64,000 bases of DNA. Source: Chrysaora quinquecirrha. Taxonomy: Eukaryota > Cnidaria > Scyphozoa > Semaeostomeae > Pelagiidae. A program made the position numbers and the translations under genes. Below the pieces are notes generated by a model that was not told where the DNA came from, did no database searches, and saw only the letters and a program-made list of their open reading frames with translations. Location of the stretch: NCBI GenBank assembly GCA_014526335.1, contig JACTAT010000027.1:3399231-3463230 (forward strand), written 5' to 3'. This document shows positions 32,431 through 43,679 of the stretch, in pieces; position 1 is the stretch's first letter; each line of letters opens with the position of its first letter.

Positions 32431-33097
32431 CTGTAAAGGATAGATACAAGAGACATAAGTATTAAATTATGGCTTTATTTGAAATTTAATTTTGGAGCAT
32501 GAAATTTGGACCTCATATTTAAACTGAATGAGAAAGTGCTGTCATCACTTGGTCAATTACACTAAGAAGAAGCAAAATCTTCTTTGGCTTAATATTTTTT
32601 AGTCAACACAAAGAACATTTCACGCATTGTGACAAAGCACAACTGAGCATAAACAAAGTTTGCATGGCTATGTGTTTATATCAATTGTTCCATGTGTTGT
32701 ATGCCTTCTTCTATTACTTTTCAAACCCTTGGCTTTAACTGGTCAGTTGTTGAATCAATAAATCCATGCTGTAACACGTCCTAGCAGCAGACGATCCTCA
32801 GTAACTAGCAAATTATTACATTATAATACACTGTAATAAGAAAATTATTACAGCATATTTGATAATGAAGAAATGTGCCAACTTATTCTATTTGTCACAA
32901 GATTTGTTTTATACTTCTGTAATTATAATTGCGAAATTCGATTTGCCTTGAAGTAAACACAGTTTCTAAAGCGGGTTCCTCTTTTTTGCAACACCATGTA
33001 TAAGATATTGAATGTTAAATAATGAAGAACTAAAAAGCATCATTGTTAAATACCGTTGCACAAATGCAAGAGATTAATATTGTTTGGTAAATCATAC

Positions 33098-33121
33098 CCC
33101 TTATTTTTAATCCTCTTGATG
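33098..33121 (-). CDS. Microexon, 24 bp (A)SRGLKIR
   Basis: Acceptor CAATGTATAG, donor AAGGG|GTATGA; phase 1. It looks like a diverged relative of the ATDYKTQ exon (same length and context). Confidence 0.75.
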
Positions 33122-33420
33122 CTATACATTGAAAAATAAGATATAATGGTCGATTAATGTAAGACAATGATACACAAGGAATTATAATAATCATCATTTC
33201 AAAAAAACGTTGTGCAGATGAAAAAAATTGAATATTGTTTCACAAACTTTACATTTAATCCTATTAATGGCTGGTTGTTCAGTAAGCAATTTAACAATGA
33301 TGTTGCGAATTGCAAACTAGCTTTTATTGTTAAATAGTCAAGCATAGAGAAATTTAGGAATAATCATTTGAAAATAACGTTTATAAAAGCAACATCTTAA
33401 TATTGTTTAATAAATCATAC

Positions 33421-33444
33421 CTTCTTTTTTGCGATCTTTAGACA
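33421..33444 (-). CDS. Microexon, 24 bp (V)SKDRKKE
   Basis: K variant (AAA for GAA). Same splice sites as the family. Confidence 0.85.
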
Positions 33445-33574
33445 CTATGGGTAAAAAAAATTTAAGATATTAAGATCGATCAATGTAAGACATTATTAAT
33501 TAAAGAATTATAGTAATCATTTGGAAACAACGTTATGCAAAAGCAACATATTAATTTTGTTTAATAAATCATAC

Positions 33575-33598
33575 CTTTTGTTTTATAATCTGTTGCTG
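33575..33598 (-). CDS. Microexon, 24 bp (A)ATDYKTK
   Basis: The acceptor is AACATAAAG instead of ATATAG; the final codon AAA replaces CAA. Phase 1. Confidence 0.78.
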
Positions 33599-33726
33599 CT
33601 TTATGTTGCAAAAATAAGATACAAAAGTCGATTAATGTAAGACAATAATTAATTAAAGAATTATAAAATCATTTGGAAATAACGTTATGCAAAAGCAACA
33701 TATTAATATCGTATAATGAATCATAC

Positions 33727-33750
33727 CTTGTGTTTTATAATCTGTTGCTG
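33727..33750 (-). CDS. Microexon, 24 bp (A)ATDYKTQ
   Basis: Same as 31978. Confidence 0.85.
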
Positions 33751-34146
33751 CTATATGTTGCAAAATAATAAGATATAAACGTCGATTAATGTAAAGCAAT
33801 GATGCATAAGGAATTATAATAGTCATTATTTCGAAATAACGTTGTGCAAATGTAAAATTTTAATACTTTTCACAAATTTTATATTTGTTTATATTCATGG
33901 CTGGTTGGTTGCTCAGTAAATTAAGCATTTAACAATGATTTATAAAAAATTTAAATAATCGTCATTCTAAATCATATTTTGAAAATGCAAGCAGTTTATA
34001 TTCATTTTTGCAATTGCACAGGCGCAATTATACACAAGTTAAACAAACGAGTACTTATCTAATATTTTTGAAAGCTTAAATTATTACCATTATCTTCTTG
34101 TATCGTGCTACTGTTATTTAGGTAAATATTGAATTTTAAATTTTAC

Positions 34147-34179
34147 CTTCTTCTTCAGCGTCTTCAAAACCCCATGGAT
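34147..34179 (-). CDS. Microexon, 33 bp (D)PWGFEDAEEE
   Basis: Same sequence as 32398; macro-unit 2. Confidence 0.88.
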
Positions 34180-34846
34180 CTGTAAAGGATAGATACAAGA
34201 GACATAAGTATTAAATTATGGCTTTATTTTAAATTTAATTTTGGAGCATGAAATTTGGACCTCATATTTAAACTGAATGAGAAAGTGCTGTCATCACTTG
34301 GTCAATTACACTAAGAAGAAGCAAAATCTTCTTTGGCTTAATATTTTTTAGTCAACACAAAGAACATTTCACGCATTGTGACAAAGCACAACTGAGCATA
34401 AACAAAGTTTGCATGGCTATGTGTTTATATCAATTGTTCCATGTGTTGTATGCCTTCTTCTATTACTTTTCAAACCCTTGGCTTTAACTGGTCAGTTGTT
34501 GAATCAATAAATCCATGCTGTAACACGTCCTAGCAGCAGACGATCCTCAGTAACTAGCAAATTATTACATTATAATACACTGTAATAAGAAAATTATTAC
34601 AGCATATTTGATAATGAAGAAATGTGCCAACTTATTCTATTTGTCACAAGATTTGTTTTATACTACTGTAATTATAATTGCGAAATTCGATTTGCCTTGA
34701 AGTAAACACAGTTTCTAAAGCGGGTTCCTCTTTTTTGCAACACCATGTATAAGATATTGAATGTTAAATAATGAAGAACTAAAAAGCATCATTGTTAAAT
34801 ACCGTTGCACAAATGCAAGAGATTAATATTGTTTGGTAAATCATAC

Positions 34847-34870
34847 CCCTTATTTTTAATCCTCTTGATG
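34847..34870 (-). CDS. Microexon, 24 bp (A)SRGLKIR
   Basis: Same sequence as 33098; acceptor GAATGTATAG. Confidence 0.75.
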
Positions 34871-35168
34871 CTATACATTCAAAAATAAGATATAAAAGTC
34901 GATTAATGTAAGACAATGATACACAAGGAATTATAATAATCATCATTTCAAAAAACGTTGTGCAGATGAAAAAAATTGAATATTGTTTCACAAACTTTAC
35001 ATTTAATCCTATTAATGGCTGGTTGTTCAGTAAGCAATTTAACAATGATGTTGCGAATTGCAAACTAGCTCTTATTGTTAAATAGTCAAGCATAGAGAAA
35101 TTTAGGAATAATCATTTGAAAATAACGTTTATAAAAGCAACATCTTAATATTGTTTAATAAATCATAC

Positions 35169-35192
35169 CTTCTTTTTTGCGATCTTTAGACA
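35169..35192 (-). CDS. Microexon, 24 bp (V)SKDRKKE
   Basis: K variant, macro-unit 2. Confidence 0.85.
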
Positions 35193-35493
35193 CTATGGGT
35201 AGAAAAAATTTAAGATATTAAGATCGATCAATGTAAGACATTAATAATTAAAGAATTATAATAATCATTGTTTCGAAAAAATGTTGTGCAAATGAGAGAA
35301 TTGAATATTGTTTCACAATTTTTGTTTGTAATTCTATTAATGGCTGGTTGTTCAGTAAGCAATTTAACAATGATGTTGCGAATTGCAAACTAGCTTTTAT
35401 TGTTAAATAGTCAAGCATAGAGAAATTTAGGAATAATCATTTGAAAATAACGTTTATAAAAGCAACATCTTAATATTGTTTAATAAATCATAC

Positions 35494-35517
35494 CTTCTTT
35501 TTTGCGATCTTTAGACA
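35494..35517 (-). CDS. Microexon, 24 bp (V)SKDRKKE
   Basis: K variant, next 325-bp block. Confidence 0.85.
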
Positions 35518-35647
35518 CTATGGGTAAAAAAAATTTAAGATATTAAGATCGATCAATGTAAGACATTATTAATTAAAGAATTATAGTAATCATTTGGAAA
35601 CAACGTTATGCAAAAGCAACATATTAATTTTGTTTAATAAATCATAC

Positions 35648-35671
35648 CTTTTGTTTTATAATCTGTTGCTG
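35648..35671 (-). CDS. Microexon, 24 bp (A)ATDYKTK
   Basis: Same as 33575. Confidence 0.78.
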
Positions 35672-35801
35672 CTTTATGTTGCAAAAAATAAGATACAAAA
35701 GTCGATTAATGTAAGACAATAATTAATTAAAGAATTATAAAAATCATTTGGAAATAACGTTATGCAAAAGCAACATATTAATATCGTATAATGAATCATA
35801 C

Positions 35802-35825
35802 CTTGTGTTTTATAATCTGTTGCTG
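35802..35825 (-). CDS. Microexon, 24 bp (A)ATDYKTQ
   Basis: Same as 33727. Confidence 0.85.
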
Positions 35826-36221
35826 CTATATGTTGCAAAATAATAAGATATAAACGTCGATTAATGTAAAGCAATGATGCATAAGGAATTATAATAGTCA
35901 TTATTTCGAAATAACGTTGTGCAAATGTAAAATTTTAATACTTTTCACAAATTTTATATTTGTTTATATTCATGGCTGGTTGGTTGCTCAGTAAATTAAG
36001 CATTTAACAATGATTTATAAAAAATTTAAATAATCGTCATTCTAAATCATATTTTGAAAATGCAAGCAGTTTATATTCATTTTTGCAATTGCACAGGCGC
36101 AATTATACACAAGTTAAACAAACGAGTACTTATCTAATATTTTTGAAAGCTTAAATTATTACCATTATCTTCTTGTATCGTGCTACTGTTATTTAGGTAA
36201 ATATTGAATTTTAAATTTTAC

Positions 36222-36254
36222 CTTCTTCTTCAGCGTCTTCAAAACCCCATGGAT
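36222..36254 (-). CDS. Microexon, 33 bp (D)PWGFEDAEEE
   Basis: Same as 34147; macro-unit 3. Confidence 0.88.
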
Positions 36255-36921
36255 CTGTAAAGGATAGATACAAGAGACATAAGTATTAAATTATGGCTTT
36301 ATTTTAAATTTAATTTTGGAGCATGAAATTTGGACCTCATATTTAAACTGAATGAGAAAGTGCTGTCATCACTTGGTCAATTACACTAAGAAGAAGCAAA
36401 ATCTTCTTTGGCTTAATATTTTTTAGTCAACACAAAGAACATTTCACGCATTGTGACAAAGCACAACTGAGCATAAACAAAGTTTGCATGGCTATGTGTT
36501 TATATCAATTGTTCCATGTGTTGTATGCCTTCTTCTATTACTTTTCAAACCCTTGGCTTTAACTGGTCAGTTGTTGAATCAATAAATCCATGCTGTAACA
36601 CGTCCTAGCAGCAGACGATCCTCAGTAACTAGCAAATTATTACATTATAATACACTGTAAGAAGAAAATTATTACAGCATATTTGATAATGAAGAAATGT
36701 GCCAACTTATTCTATTTGTCACAAGATTTGTGTTATACTACTGTAATTATAACTGCGAAATTCGATTTGCCTTGAAGTAAACACAGTTTCTAAAGCGGGT
36801 TCCTCTTTTTTGCAACACCATGTATAAGATATTGAATGTTAAATAATGAAGAACTAAAACGCATCATTGTTAAAAACCGTTGCACAAATGCAAGAGATTA
36901 ATATTGTTTGGTAAATCATAC

Positions 36922-36945
36922 CCCTTATTTTTAATCCTCTTGATG
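36922..36945 (-). CDS. Microexon, 24 bp (A)SRGLKIR
   Basis: Same as 34847. Confidence 0.75.
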
Positions 36946-37243
36946 CTATACATTGAAAAATAAGATATAAAAGTCGATTAATGTAAGACAATGATACACA
37001 AGGAATTATAATAATCATCATTTCAAAAAACGTTGTGCAGATGAAAAAAATTGAATATTGTTTCACAAACTTTACTTTTAATCCTATTAATGGCTGGTTG
37101 TTCAGTAAGCAATTTAACAATGATGTTGCGAATTGCAAACTAGCTCTTATTGTTAAATAGTCAAGCATAGAGAAATTTAGGAATAATCATTTGAAAATAA
37201 CGTTTATAAAAGCAACATCTTAATATTGTTTAATAAATCATAC

Positions 37244-37267
37244 CTTCTTTTTTGCGATCTTTAGACA
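37244..37267 (-). CDS. Microexon, 24 bp (V)SKDRKKE
   Basis: K variant. Confidence 0.85.
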
Positions 37268-37568
37268 CTATGGGTAGAAAAAATTTAAGATATTAAGATC
37301 GATCAATGTAAGACATTAATAATTAAAGAATTATAATAATCATTGTTTCGAAAAAATGTTGTGCAAATGAGAGAATTGAATATTGTTTCACAATTTTTTT
37401 TTGTAATTCTATTAATGGCTGGTTGTTCAGTAAGCAATTTAACAATGATGTTGCGAATTGCAAACTAGCTTTTATTGTTAAATAGTCAAGCATAGAGAAA
37501 TTTAGGAATAATCATTTGAAAATAACGTTTATAAAAGCAACATCTTAATATTGTTTAATAAATCATAC

Positions 37569-37592
37569 CTTCTTTTTTGCGATCTTTAGACA
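37569..37592 (-). CDS. Microexon, 24 bp (V)SKDRKKE
   Basis: K variant. Confidence 0.85.
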
Positions 37593-37893
37593 CTATGGGT
37601 AGAAAAAATTTAAGATATTAAGATCGATCAATGTAAGACATTAACAATTAAAGAATTATAATAATCATTGTTTCGAAAAAACGTTGTGCAAATGAGAGAA
37701 TTGAATATTGTTTCAAAATTTTTGTTTGTAATTCTATTAATGGCTGGTTGTTCAGTAAGCAATTTAACAATGATGTTGCGAATTGCAAACTAGCTATCAT
37801 TTCATTGTTAGATAGTTATGCATAGAGAAATTTAGGAATAATCATTTGGAAATGACGTTTATAAAACATTTAACATTGTTTAATAAATCATAC

Positions 37894-37917
37894 CTTCTTT
37901 TTTGCGATCTTCAGACA
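37894..37917 (-). CDS. Microexon, 24 bp (V)SEDRKKE
   Basis: E variant with acceptor CAACCCATAG, as at 31498. Confidence 0.85.
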
Positions 37918-38223
37918 CTATGGGTTGAAAAAATTTAAGATATTAAGATCGATCAATGTAAGACATTAACAATTAAAGAATTATAATAATCATTGTTTCG
38001 AAAAAACGTTGTGCAAATGAGAGAATTGAATATTGTTTCACAATTTTTTTTTGTAATTCTATTAATGGCTGGTTGTTCAGTAAGCAATTTAACAATGATG
38101 TTGCGAATTGCAAACTAGCTATCATTTCATTGTTAGATAGTTATGCATAGAGAAATTTAGGAATAATCATTTGGAAATAACGCTATGCAAAAGGAACATT
38201 TTAATATTGTTTTAATATCATAC

Positions 38224-38256
38224 CTTGTGTTTTACTAGACGGCATCACTTTTTCAC
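38224..38256 (-). CDS. Microexon, 33 bp (G)EKVMPSSKTQ
   Basis: Acceptor CAACATATAG, donor CAAG|GTATGA; phase 1. It ends KTQ like the ATDYKTQ exons and may be an expanded relative. Confidence 0.82.
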
Positions 38257-38386
38257 CTATATGTTGAAAAATAAAGATATAAAGGTCTATTAATGTGTAA
38301 GATAAGGAATAATAATGCTAATTATAAAAATCATTATTTCAAAATAGCATTGGCAAAAGCATCAGGCTGAAACTGTTTAATCATAC

Positions 38387-38410
38387 CTTTTTTCTTCATT
38401 CGCTTTGCAA
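38387..38410 (-). CDS. Microexon, 24 bp (F)AKRMKKK
   Basis: Acceptor TTAATCTATAG, donor AAAG|GTATGA; phase 1. Basic. Confidence 0.8.
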
Positions 38411-38419
38411 CTATAGATT

Positions 38420-39265
38420 AAAAAAAGAAATTGACATTCGGGAACTATTACTGGAGCGGACAGACAGGGATACTTGATTGCAATTGCAACACGTGCCTTC
38501 TTAATACCTAACGTTGAATAACAACAAATTTGTTCATTCCCCGGGGGTGGGGGCTACTTTCTAATGTAAGCCGACAGCTATGTGCCCCTCATATAGGTGG
38601 GTTTTCCTTCGAAAACTACTTACAACTGGGTCCGATTTATGTCTAAAATAACTTAAAAGTGGGGATAGAATCAAATGTACCATTACAAAAAATTATACCG
38701 GTATCCCAGGTTGACTATTTGGGGGAAGTTGATCTTAATTATTACACAGAATTGACGTGAGATTTGAAACAGTTTTTGTTGCATCCAAATTTACTTCTTC
38801 CTCATTTTGCTTAAATTCTGGTGCTGAATAAGATCAAGCTATATTGTATAATAACGCTCCTGAATTTCGAAGCTCATCACAGTTTGATAATGGCATCTGT
38901 AATATTGTAGGTTGCCGAAATATTATTGGAAAATAAAATTAAGGTTAGAAAATCCACAGTGATGTTCTTAATTTATTTACTTGTCTATCTAACCTAATAA
39001 GATGTCGCTCAAAAATGATATCAACACTCCTAAAACAGCAAGAAGTAGGTAGAAAAGTAGTATTTCACATGAACAATGGATTTTGCCCCGAATAGCTTTA
39101 TGCGATGGATTTTTACAGAAGCTAGTAGCTAAGAATATATTAGCTACAGTAGAAATGGGCCCCTTGTACTAGAAATAGCAACCCTGCGGATTCGCTGCCA
39201 GTCCGTCTTTACGAGTATAACGTTGTGCAAATGGAAAAGGTTTAATAATGATTTGTAATTTTATA
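38420..39265. other. Intron, nothing recognised
   Basis: Intron sequence with a GC-richer patch (ccccgggggtgggggctac, near 38540). No element boundaries seen. Confidence 0.35.
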
Positions 39266-39272
39266 CACTTAC

Positions 39273-39293
39273 AGTTTTCTATTACTGGGCGTT
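39273..39293 (-). CDS. Microexon, 21 bp (E)RPVIEN
   Basis: Acceptor TATTTCACAG, donor AACT|GTAAGT; phase 1. Same peptide core as 41365 with all four RPVI codons changed only at the third base. Confidence 0.85.
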
Positions 39294-39552
39294 CTGTGAA
39301 ATAAGAAACAAATGAGAGTTAAATAACAAATGTAAGTTAAATAACAATCAATTCGAATTATATTGTGCGAACGCAAACAATTAATATTCATTTTTTGAAA
39401 ATGCAGATAGGAAAACTACACACAAGCAAAAGAAACTAGTGCTTATCAATTATTATCGAGGAACTAAATCATTATCATTCCATATAAAATGATGCTAATT
39501 TCTTAGTTAATAGTTAAAGTTAAATAGATAAAAAGTTAGGAAATATTGAATC

Positions 39553-40215
39553 TTGCAATAAACATCTGAAACATTTTCGGGCATACTTAAAAGCTTTCTT
39601 CGTCTAACACTCCTCAGAGTATGAACGTCAGAAACAGACCGAAACAATTAACTAAGGCAGAATTTATACCCAGATGCGGCTCGAAATGCACCAAGCAGAA
39701 AGAAAAGCTGAATTGCCATTGTGTTTTAAACACAAATCAGCTGGTCGGATACAGCGGGAAGACCAATAGAATTATTTGAAGAGTCCAAGTGAGAAAACGA
39801 ACTCTGTCTGTCTACACAGAACCGGTTTTTTGGTTTTGATGTGGACAGATTCCACACGCCGAGATGAAACGAAGATCTAGCTCTGCTAATTATTTGAAAG
39901 CAATCCTCTTCGTAATTTTCCGCACAGCCTGGGTGTTCTAGTAAGTGTTGTCCTATGGCAGAATCATGTTTAAGCGTTGTTTGTTGCCTAGAGTTGGGGG
40001 GTGGTTGCTCCCTCAGCCGAAAGTGGTGATTACGAATGTTGGTAGGAACATGCTGTTTTACCCTGTCTCACAGTCTTTGGGAATCGTAGCCTACGCACCT
40101 GGCATCATTAGTGTATTGTTTCGGTCTGTTTCTAAAGTTCTACTCTGAGGAGTGTCAGACGAAAAAAGCAGCTTCAGTATGCCCGAAAATTTTTCCGCTG
40201 TTATCGCAATTTCAT
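39553..40215. mobile_element. Foldback element, intact relative of 27428
   Basis: Ends acattttcgggcatacttaa / agtatgcccgaaaatttttc with cgtctaacactcctcagag / ctctgaggagtgtcagacg. The interior matches 27700-28400 in reverse orientation and shows the empty site of the nested hAT MITE there. A copy fragment lies at 46560-46860, another at 41600-41705. Confidence 0.75.
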
Positions 40216-40244
40216 CATTTCATCACTTTAATCATAAATTTTAC

Positions 40245-40280
40245 CTTCATTATCGTGCGATCCAAGTTGCTTTTTAAAGA
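40245..40280 (-). CDS. Microexon, 36 bp (V)FKKQLGSHDNE
   Basis: Acceptor TATTTGTAG, donor GAAG|GTAAAA; phase 1. A second AG 11 nt inside would break the phase, so the upstream acceptor is chosen. Confidence 0.8.
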
Positions 40281-40439
40281 CTACAAATATAAGACATGAA
40301 TATCAAATCATTTTTAACCAGAATAGATAACAAATGATTGGAAATTATATCGCGTAGTTATTATCGTGTTGTATCGTATCGTGTTAATATTGTTTGGTAA
40401 ATTTTGTAATAGGCGCGAATTAAGAAAACCGATTAATGT

Positions 40440-41160
40440 AGAGGAGATCCATTGAATATTATACTGTCAAGTTGTGTATTTGCTTGATTACAAATAATTA
40501 TTATTCATAAGGCCGTGATAAAATAGACGAGGAAAAGTTTTTTGTCAATAATTATACTTGACTTGTGAAAAATTAACTGTAGTTATGAAATTATACTAGT
40601 AGGTTAGTAAACTATAGTTATGAAATTGAAGTTTAGCGTATTTCTTATCTGTGCTCTAACGATAACATGGATGTTGTATACTGCTAGATCTTCACAGAGT
40701 GTTGAATACAGTATTTAGATATAAGAAAAATAATTGTATCGTCTGCCAGATTGGCAGCAACAGGGCTGTAGTCAGATGGCTGGAGGGATATCACAAGCTT
40801 GTTGAATTGCCCCAAGTTGCATTTGAAATTATCCAATCAATTTTCCATGCAAAAAGACAAATCAAGAAATATAAAACGCTTAAAAATTCGATGTCTTTTT
40901 TTAGAATTTTTGGGTGAATGTAACGATATCTTTCGGTCTGCAAAGATTAGCCTTTTCAGTGTGGAGAGTGAGTCCCTCAAGCCATTACTTCACGATTTGA
41001 CTAGTATTGATGACAGTGTGCTTCGTCAAAAGAGCGATTTTAGCTCAATAATTTTCAAAATTCTCAGATTTAAGCAAGCACCTCACTCAACCCCGTAGCT
41101 GTATGAACCTTTAAAGGCATTTTTGTTTAAGTTCCAACTTAGCTTGTTCCATTCCGCTTT
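40440..41160. other. Intron with an unassigned coding-like stretch
   Basis: Plus-strand open frames at 40699-40917 and 40799-41098 (for example IVCQIGSNRAVVRWLEGYHK) overlap in different frames. The sequence is less AT-rich than nearby introns. It may be a decayed inserted gene or transposon piece; no motif recognised. Confidence 0.25.
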
Positions 41161-41220
41161 GTGCAAATGGTGGTGCTTATTTTATGTTATTAAAGGTAAA
41201 TATTCAGTCGTAAATTTTAC

Positions 41221-41250
41221 CTTCCAGTTTGTCCAGTTCGAGTGGATCTT
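41221..41250 (-). CDS. Microexon, 30 bp (E)DPLELDKLE
   Basis: Acceptor ACCCTTATAG, donor GAAG|GTAAAA; phase 1. Acidic. Confidence 0.87.
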
Positions 41251-41364
41251 CTATAAGGGTTCAAAATAAAAGACATGAATATCAAATTATGACTTTTAGT
41301 TTCAAAATAACGTTTTGCAAATGGAAAAGGTTTTATACTAGTTCGAAATTTTAAATCACTTTAC

Positions 41365-41385
41365 CTTGTTCAATAACAGGCCGAT
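41365..41385 (-). CDS. Microexon, 21 bp (N)RPVIEQ
   Basis: Acceptor TTAACTTACAG, donor CAAG|GTAAAG; phase 1. Confidence 0.87.
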
Positions 41386-41895
41386 CTGTAAGTTAATATA
41401 CAAGTAATAGATAAGTAATTGACAATGATTTATAAACAAGTTATATTAGTTTGATTAGTCGTTAGAAGCGAGTGGAAGTTTAAGATTCTTACGTTTGACA
41501 GAGTAAACACGTCCCTACTAGCAAATACCCGCCATTAAATTTTCGAGAAAGTAAAAGATATGAACTAACCAACAAACCCGTGGGTTCAAACAACCAAGCA
41601 TTAAATTGCACACGATTCTGCCATAGGACAACAATTATTTGACAACACTGACAACACCAGTTATGTAGAAAATTATAGCAAGGATTGTTTTCAAATAATT
41701 GCTATAAGCAAGACTTTGGGTCAATTTAATACAGGTTTATTATTAAGGCTTAATTGATTTTTCTTGAAACAGTTCCAAATGTACAGTAATGGATCAAAAA
41801 GCTATTAAGTTAAGGTTAAGCTATGCCCAAGAATGTTTGATGCTGTTTGCCGTTATCTTAAAATTTTGTACTACTCAAAGACAATGGATACTTAC

Positions 41896-41925
41896 TTGGT
41901 GTCAAGGTAGTACACTCTGTTAGTT
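41896..41925 (-). CDS. Microexon, 30 bp (K)LTECTTLTP
   Basis: Acceptor TTTCTTTCAG, donor CCAA|GTAAGT; phase 1. Thr-rich. Confidence 0.83.
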
Positions 41926-41934
41926 CTGAAAGAA

Positions 41935-42860
41935 ATATAAAAAAAAGATATTAAAAATAGATAAACTACATACACGGTCCATTATTGCCAATGATAATAC
42001 GTGCTAATCAATGTTTAACTGTTCTGCAGCAGCTTTATGTTAATGGCCTACAGGACAGTCTCGCTTTGCGACCAATTCATACGAGTCACGCAGACCTCCT
42101 GATGTTAAAATTACTTCTGATAAGTTCAATCTGACACTATAGAGAAAGTGAATAGTTGTTTAGCAAAACCCTTGTGGCTGGGAACATGGCCGGACAATTT
42201 TCCGGGCGTGAATACTTCTCCAAAATTGTCTTGAGCTTGGGGTAAGTTTTTACCCCACCGTTTCTCAACAAAAGCTGTCAATTGGGGGTGGACGTTGCCG
42301 GGCATTGGCACTTGTTTTGTCTTTGCGATCCCTAAGTGACGTAGCAGATGATAAAAAGAACTCCCTGGCCATAAACTCAACGCAATTTAACCAAATTTTA
42401 TCTACAGATCCATAGACAATAAGATGCTCGCCAAAAATAAAAGTCAATATATTGTAACTGTCATTGGGAAGGTTGGGATCTATGTAAAAGACAAGTGAAT
42501 CGGTGCGAATGTAGTTATCCGGGCTCTTTGCATTTCAAAACAAACGCGCTAATTTGCCTTCGCGAAACCGCAATGTTGAAGAAAATGGGGACTTTGCTCG
42601 AACCGACCTGTTGCGATGATCAAAGACGGGAAATCCCAATCACAGTAGAAGAGACAGAGGGAAGGGAAATGTAGGGGCGATGGCACGCCTACCCCTGGTG
42701 TGAGGCTAAAGAAAACAATTCTATGATGATCAGCCAAAATCGTAAAATGACATCGATGACTACACTAGTATAGAGATAAGAATTATATATAAAGAAGTTA
42801 AATAGCAACTAATGCGAAACTAGTGCGATCTATATCGTTCAGCTGAAGAAGGTAAATATA
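41935..42860. other. Intron, nothing firmly recognised
   Basis: A less AT-rich stretch (about 42130-42720) has open frames on the minus strand without known motifs. Possible inserted element without resolved ends. Confidence 0.3.
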
Positions 42861-42869
42861 AAAACTTAC

Positions 42870-42899
42870 TTTCTTCTCCTGTTTTCGTTGAAGGTCGAA
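42870..42899 (-). CDS. Microexon, 30 bp (I)RPSTKTGEE
   Basis: Acceptor TTAACTTTCAG, donor GAAA|GTAAGT; phase 1. Sister of 43456: same flanks and length. Confidence 0.87.
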
Positions 42900-42941
42900 C
42901 TGAAAGTTAAGACACAAGAGAAATACATAAATATCTAAAGT

Positions 42942-43383
42942 ACCTTTAGGGAATTTATTTTTGCGAGAACTTATTTTCGCCGATTTTTTTCTCAAAATCT
43001 CGCGAAAAAGAACGGAATTTATTTTCGCGGTTTTTCGTGGATTCGTTGGTGAAGGGAACTTATTTTCGCGGATCAAATAACTTTCATACTAAGAGAAAAA
43101 GAACACAAGGAATGGTTAGAGTACCTTTCTTTCTTTTTTGACTAGAAATTTTACAAACGATACAAATGATACTGTGAATACAGAAGCAAAAACCATATTT
43201 AGTTTTTCAGTGAAATATTTCCCTATATTTAGCAAAAGCCTTCAAAAATTGTCAGATTTTTTGAAATTCTGCGGGAGTTTATTTTGGCGGATAAGCGTAT
43301 TTTGGGAATTTCGCGGAATTGACCAAAATCAACGAAAACTGCGAAAATTTATTCCCGTGCAAATAGATTCCCCTGCCTAAGGT
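42942..43383. mobile_element. MITE with repeated word gaatttattttcgcgg
   Basis: Inverted ends tacctttagggaatttattt and the complement of gattcccctgcctaaggt. The word ga(a/c)ttattttcgcg recurs about six times. It separates two sister microexons. Confidence 0.65.
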
Positions 43384-43455
43384 CTATAAATACGGTAGAT
43401 AATAATCAATGCAAGCAATGTCGTTCGGCTGGAGAAAATGAATGTAAAAACTTAC

Positions 43456-43485
43456 TTTCTTCTAATAATGTCTTTTCATGTCGAC
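43456..43485 (-). CDS. Microexon, 30 bp (R)RHEKTLLEE
   Basis: Acceptor TTAACTTTCAG, donor GAAA|GTAAGT; phase 1. Duplicate of 42870 by flanks, with a diverged peptide. Confidence 0.87.
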
Positions 43486-43643
43486 CTGAAAGTTAAGACA
43501 CAAGAGAATAATAATATTTAAAGTATATAAATAAGATAAATAAAAATTTAACAATAGTATATAAGTATAAGTTAAATAATAATTAAAATGAATTTTGTCG
43601 TGCAAATGAAAAGTAAAAATTTAGTTGTTGATATTACACTTAC

Positions 43644-43667
43644 GTTTTTTTGATAATTCTCTAGATT
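43644..43667 (-). CDS. Microexon, 24 bp (Q)SRELSKK
   Basis: Acceptor TTAATTTACAG, donor AAAC|GTAAGT; phase 1. Confidence 0.85.
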
Positions 43668-43679
43668 CTGTAAATTAAG

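Larger units (their letters stand above)
31270..38210. repeat. Nested segmental duplications carrying microexons
   Basis: Three macro-units repeat with offsets of about 1749 bp (marker exons 32398 to 34147) and 2075 bp (34147 to 36222); the longer step contains one extra block. Inside them a 325-327-bp block (ttaatggctggttgttcagt...) recurs starting near 31341, 31668, 33264, 35012, 35337, 37087, 37412, 37737 and 38062. Copies are nearly identical by eye. Unit order on the plus strand: SKDRKKE (one to three), ATDYKTK, ATDYKTQ, PWGFEDAEEE, SRGLKIR. The second and third units are more alike than the first. Confidence 0.9.

Noticed and set aside
31270..38210. CRISPR-like array or similar spaced repeat
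   Set aside because: The repeats are 325 bp and 1.75-2.1 kb long, lie in an animal gene, and contain splice-bounded exons; no cas genes.
42090..42130. Possible extra microexon between 41925 and 42870
   Set aside because: The only AG..GT pair on the minus strand gives 16 bp, with a stop in the phase-1 frame.
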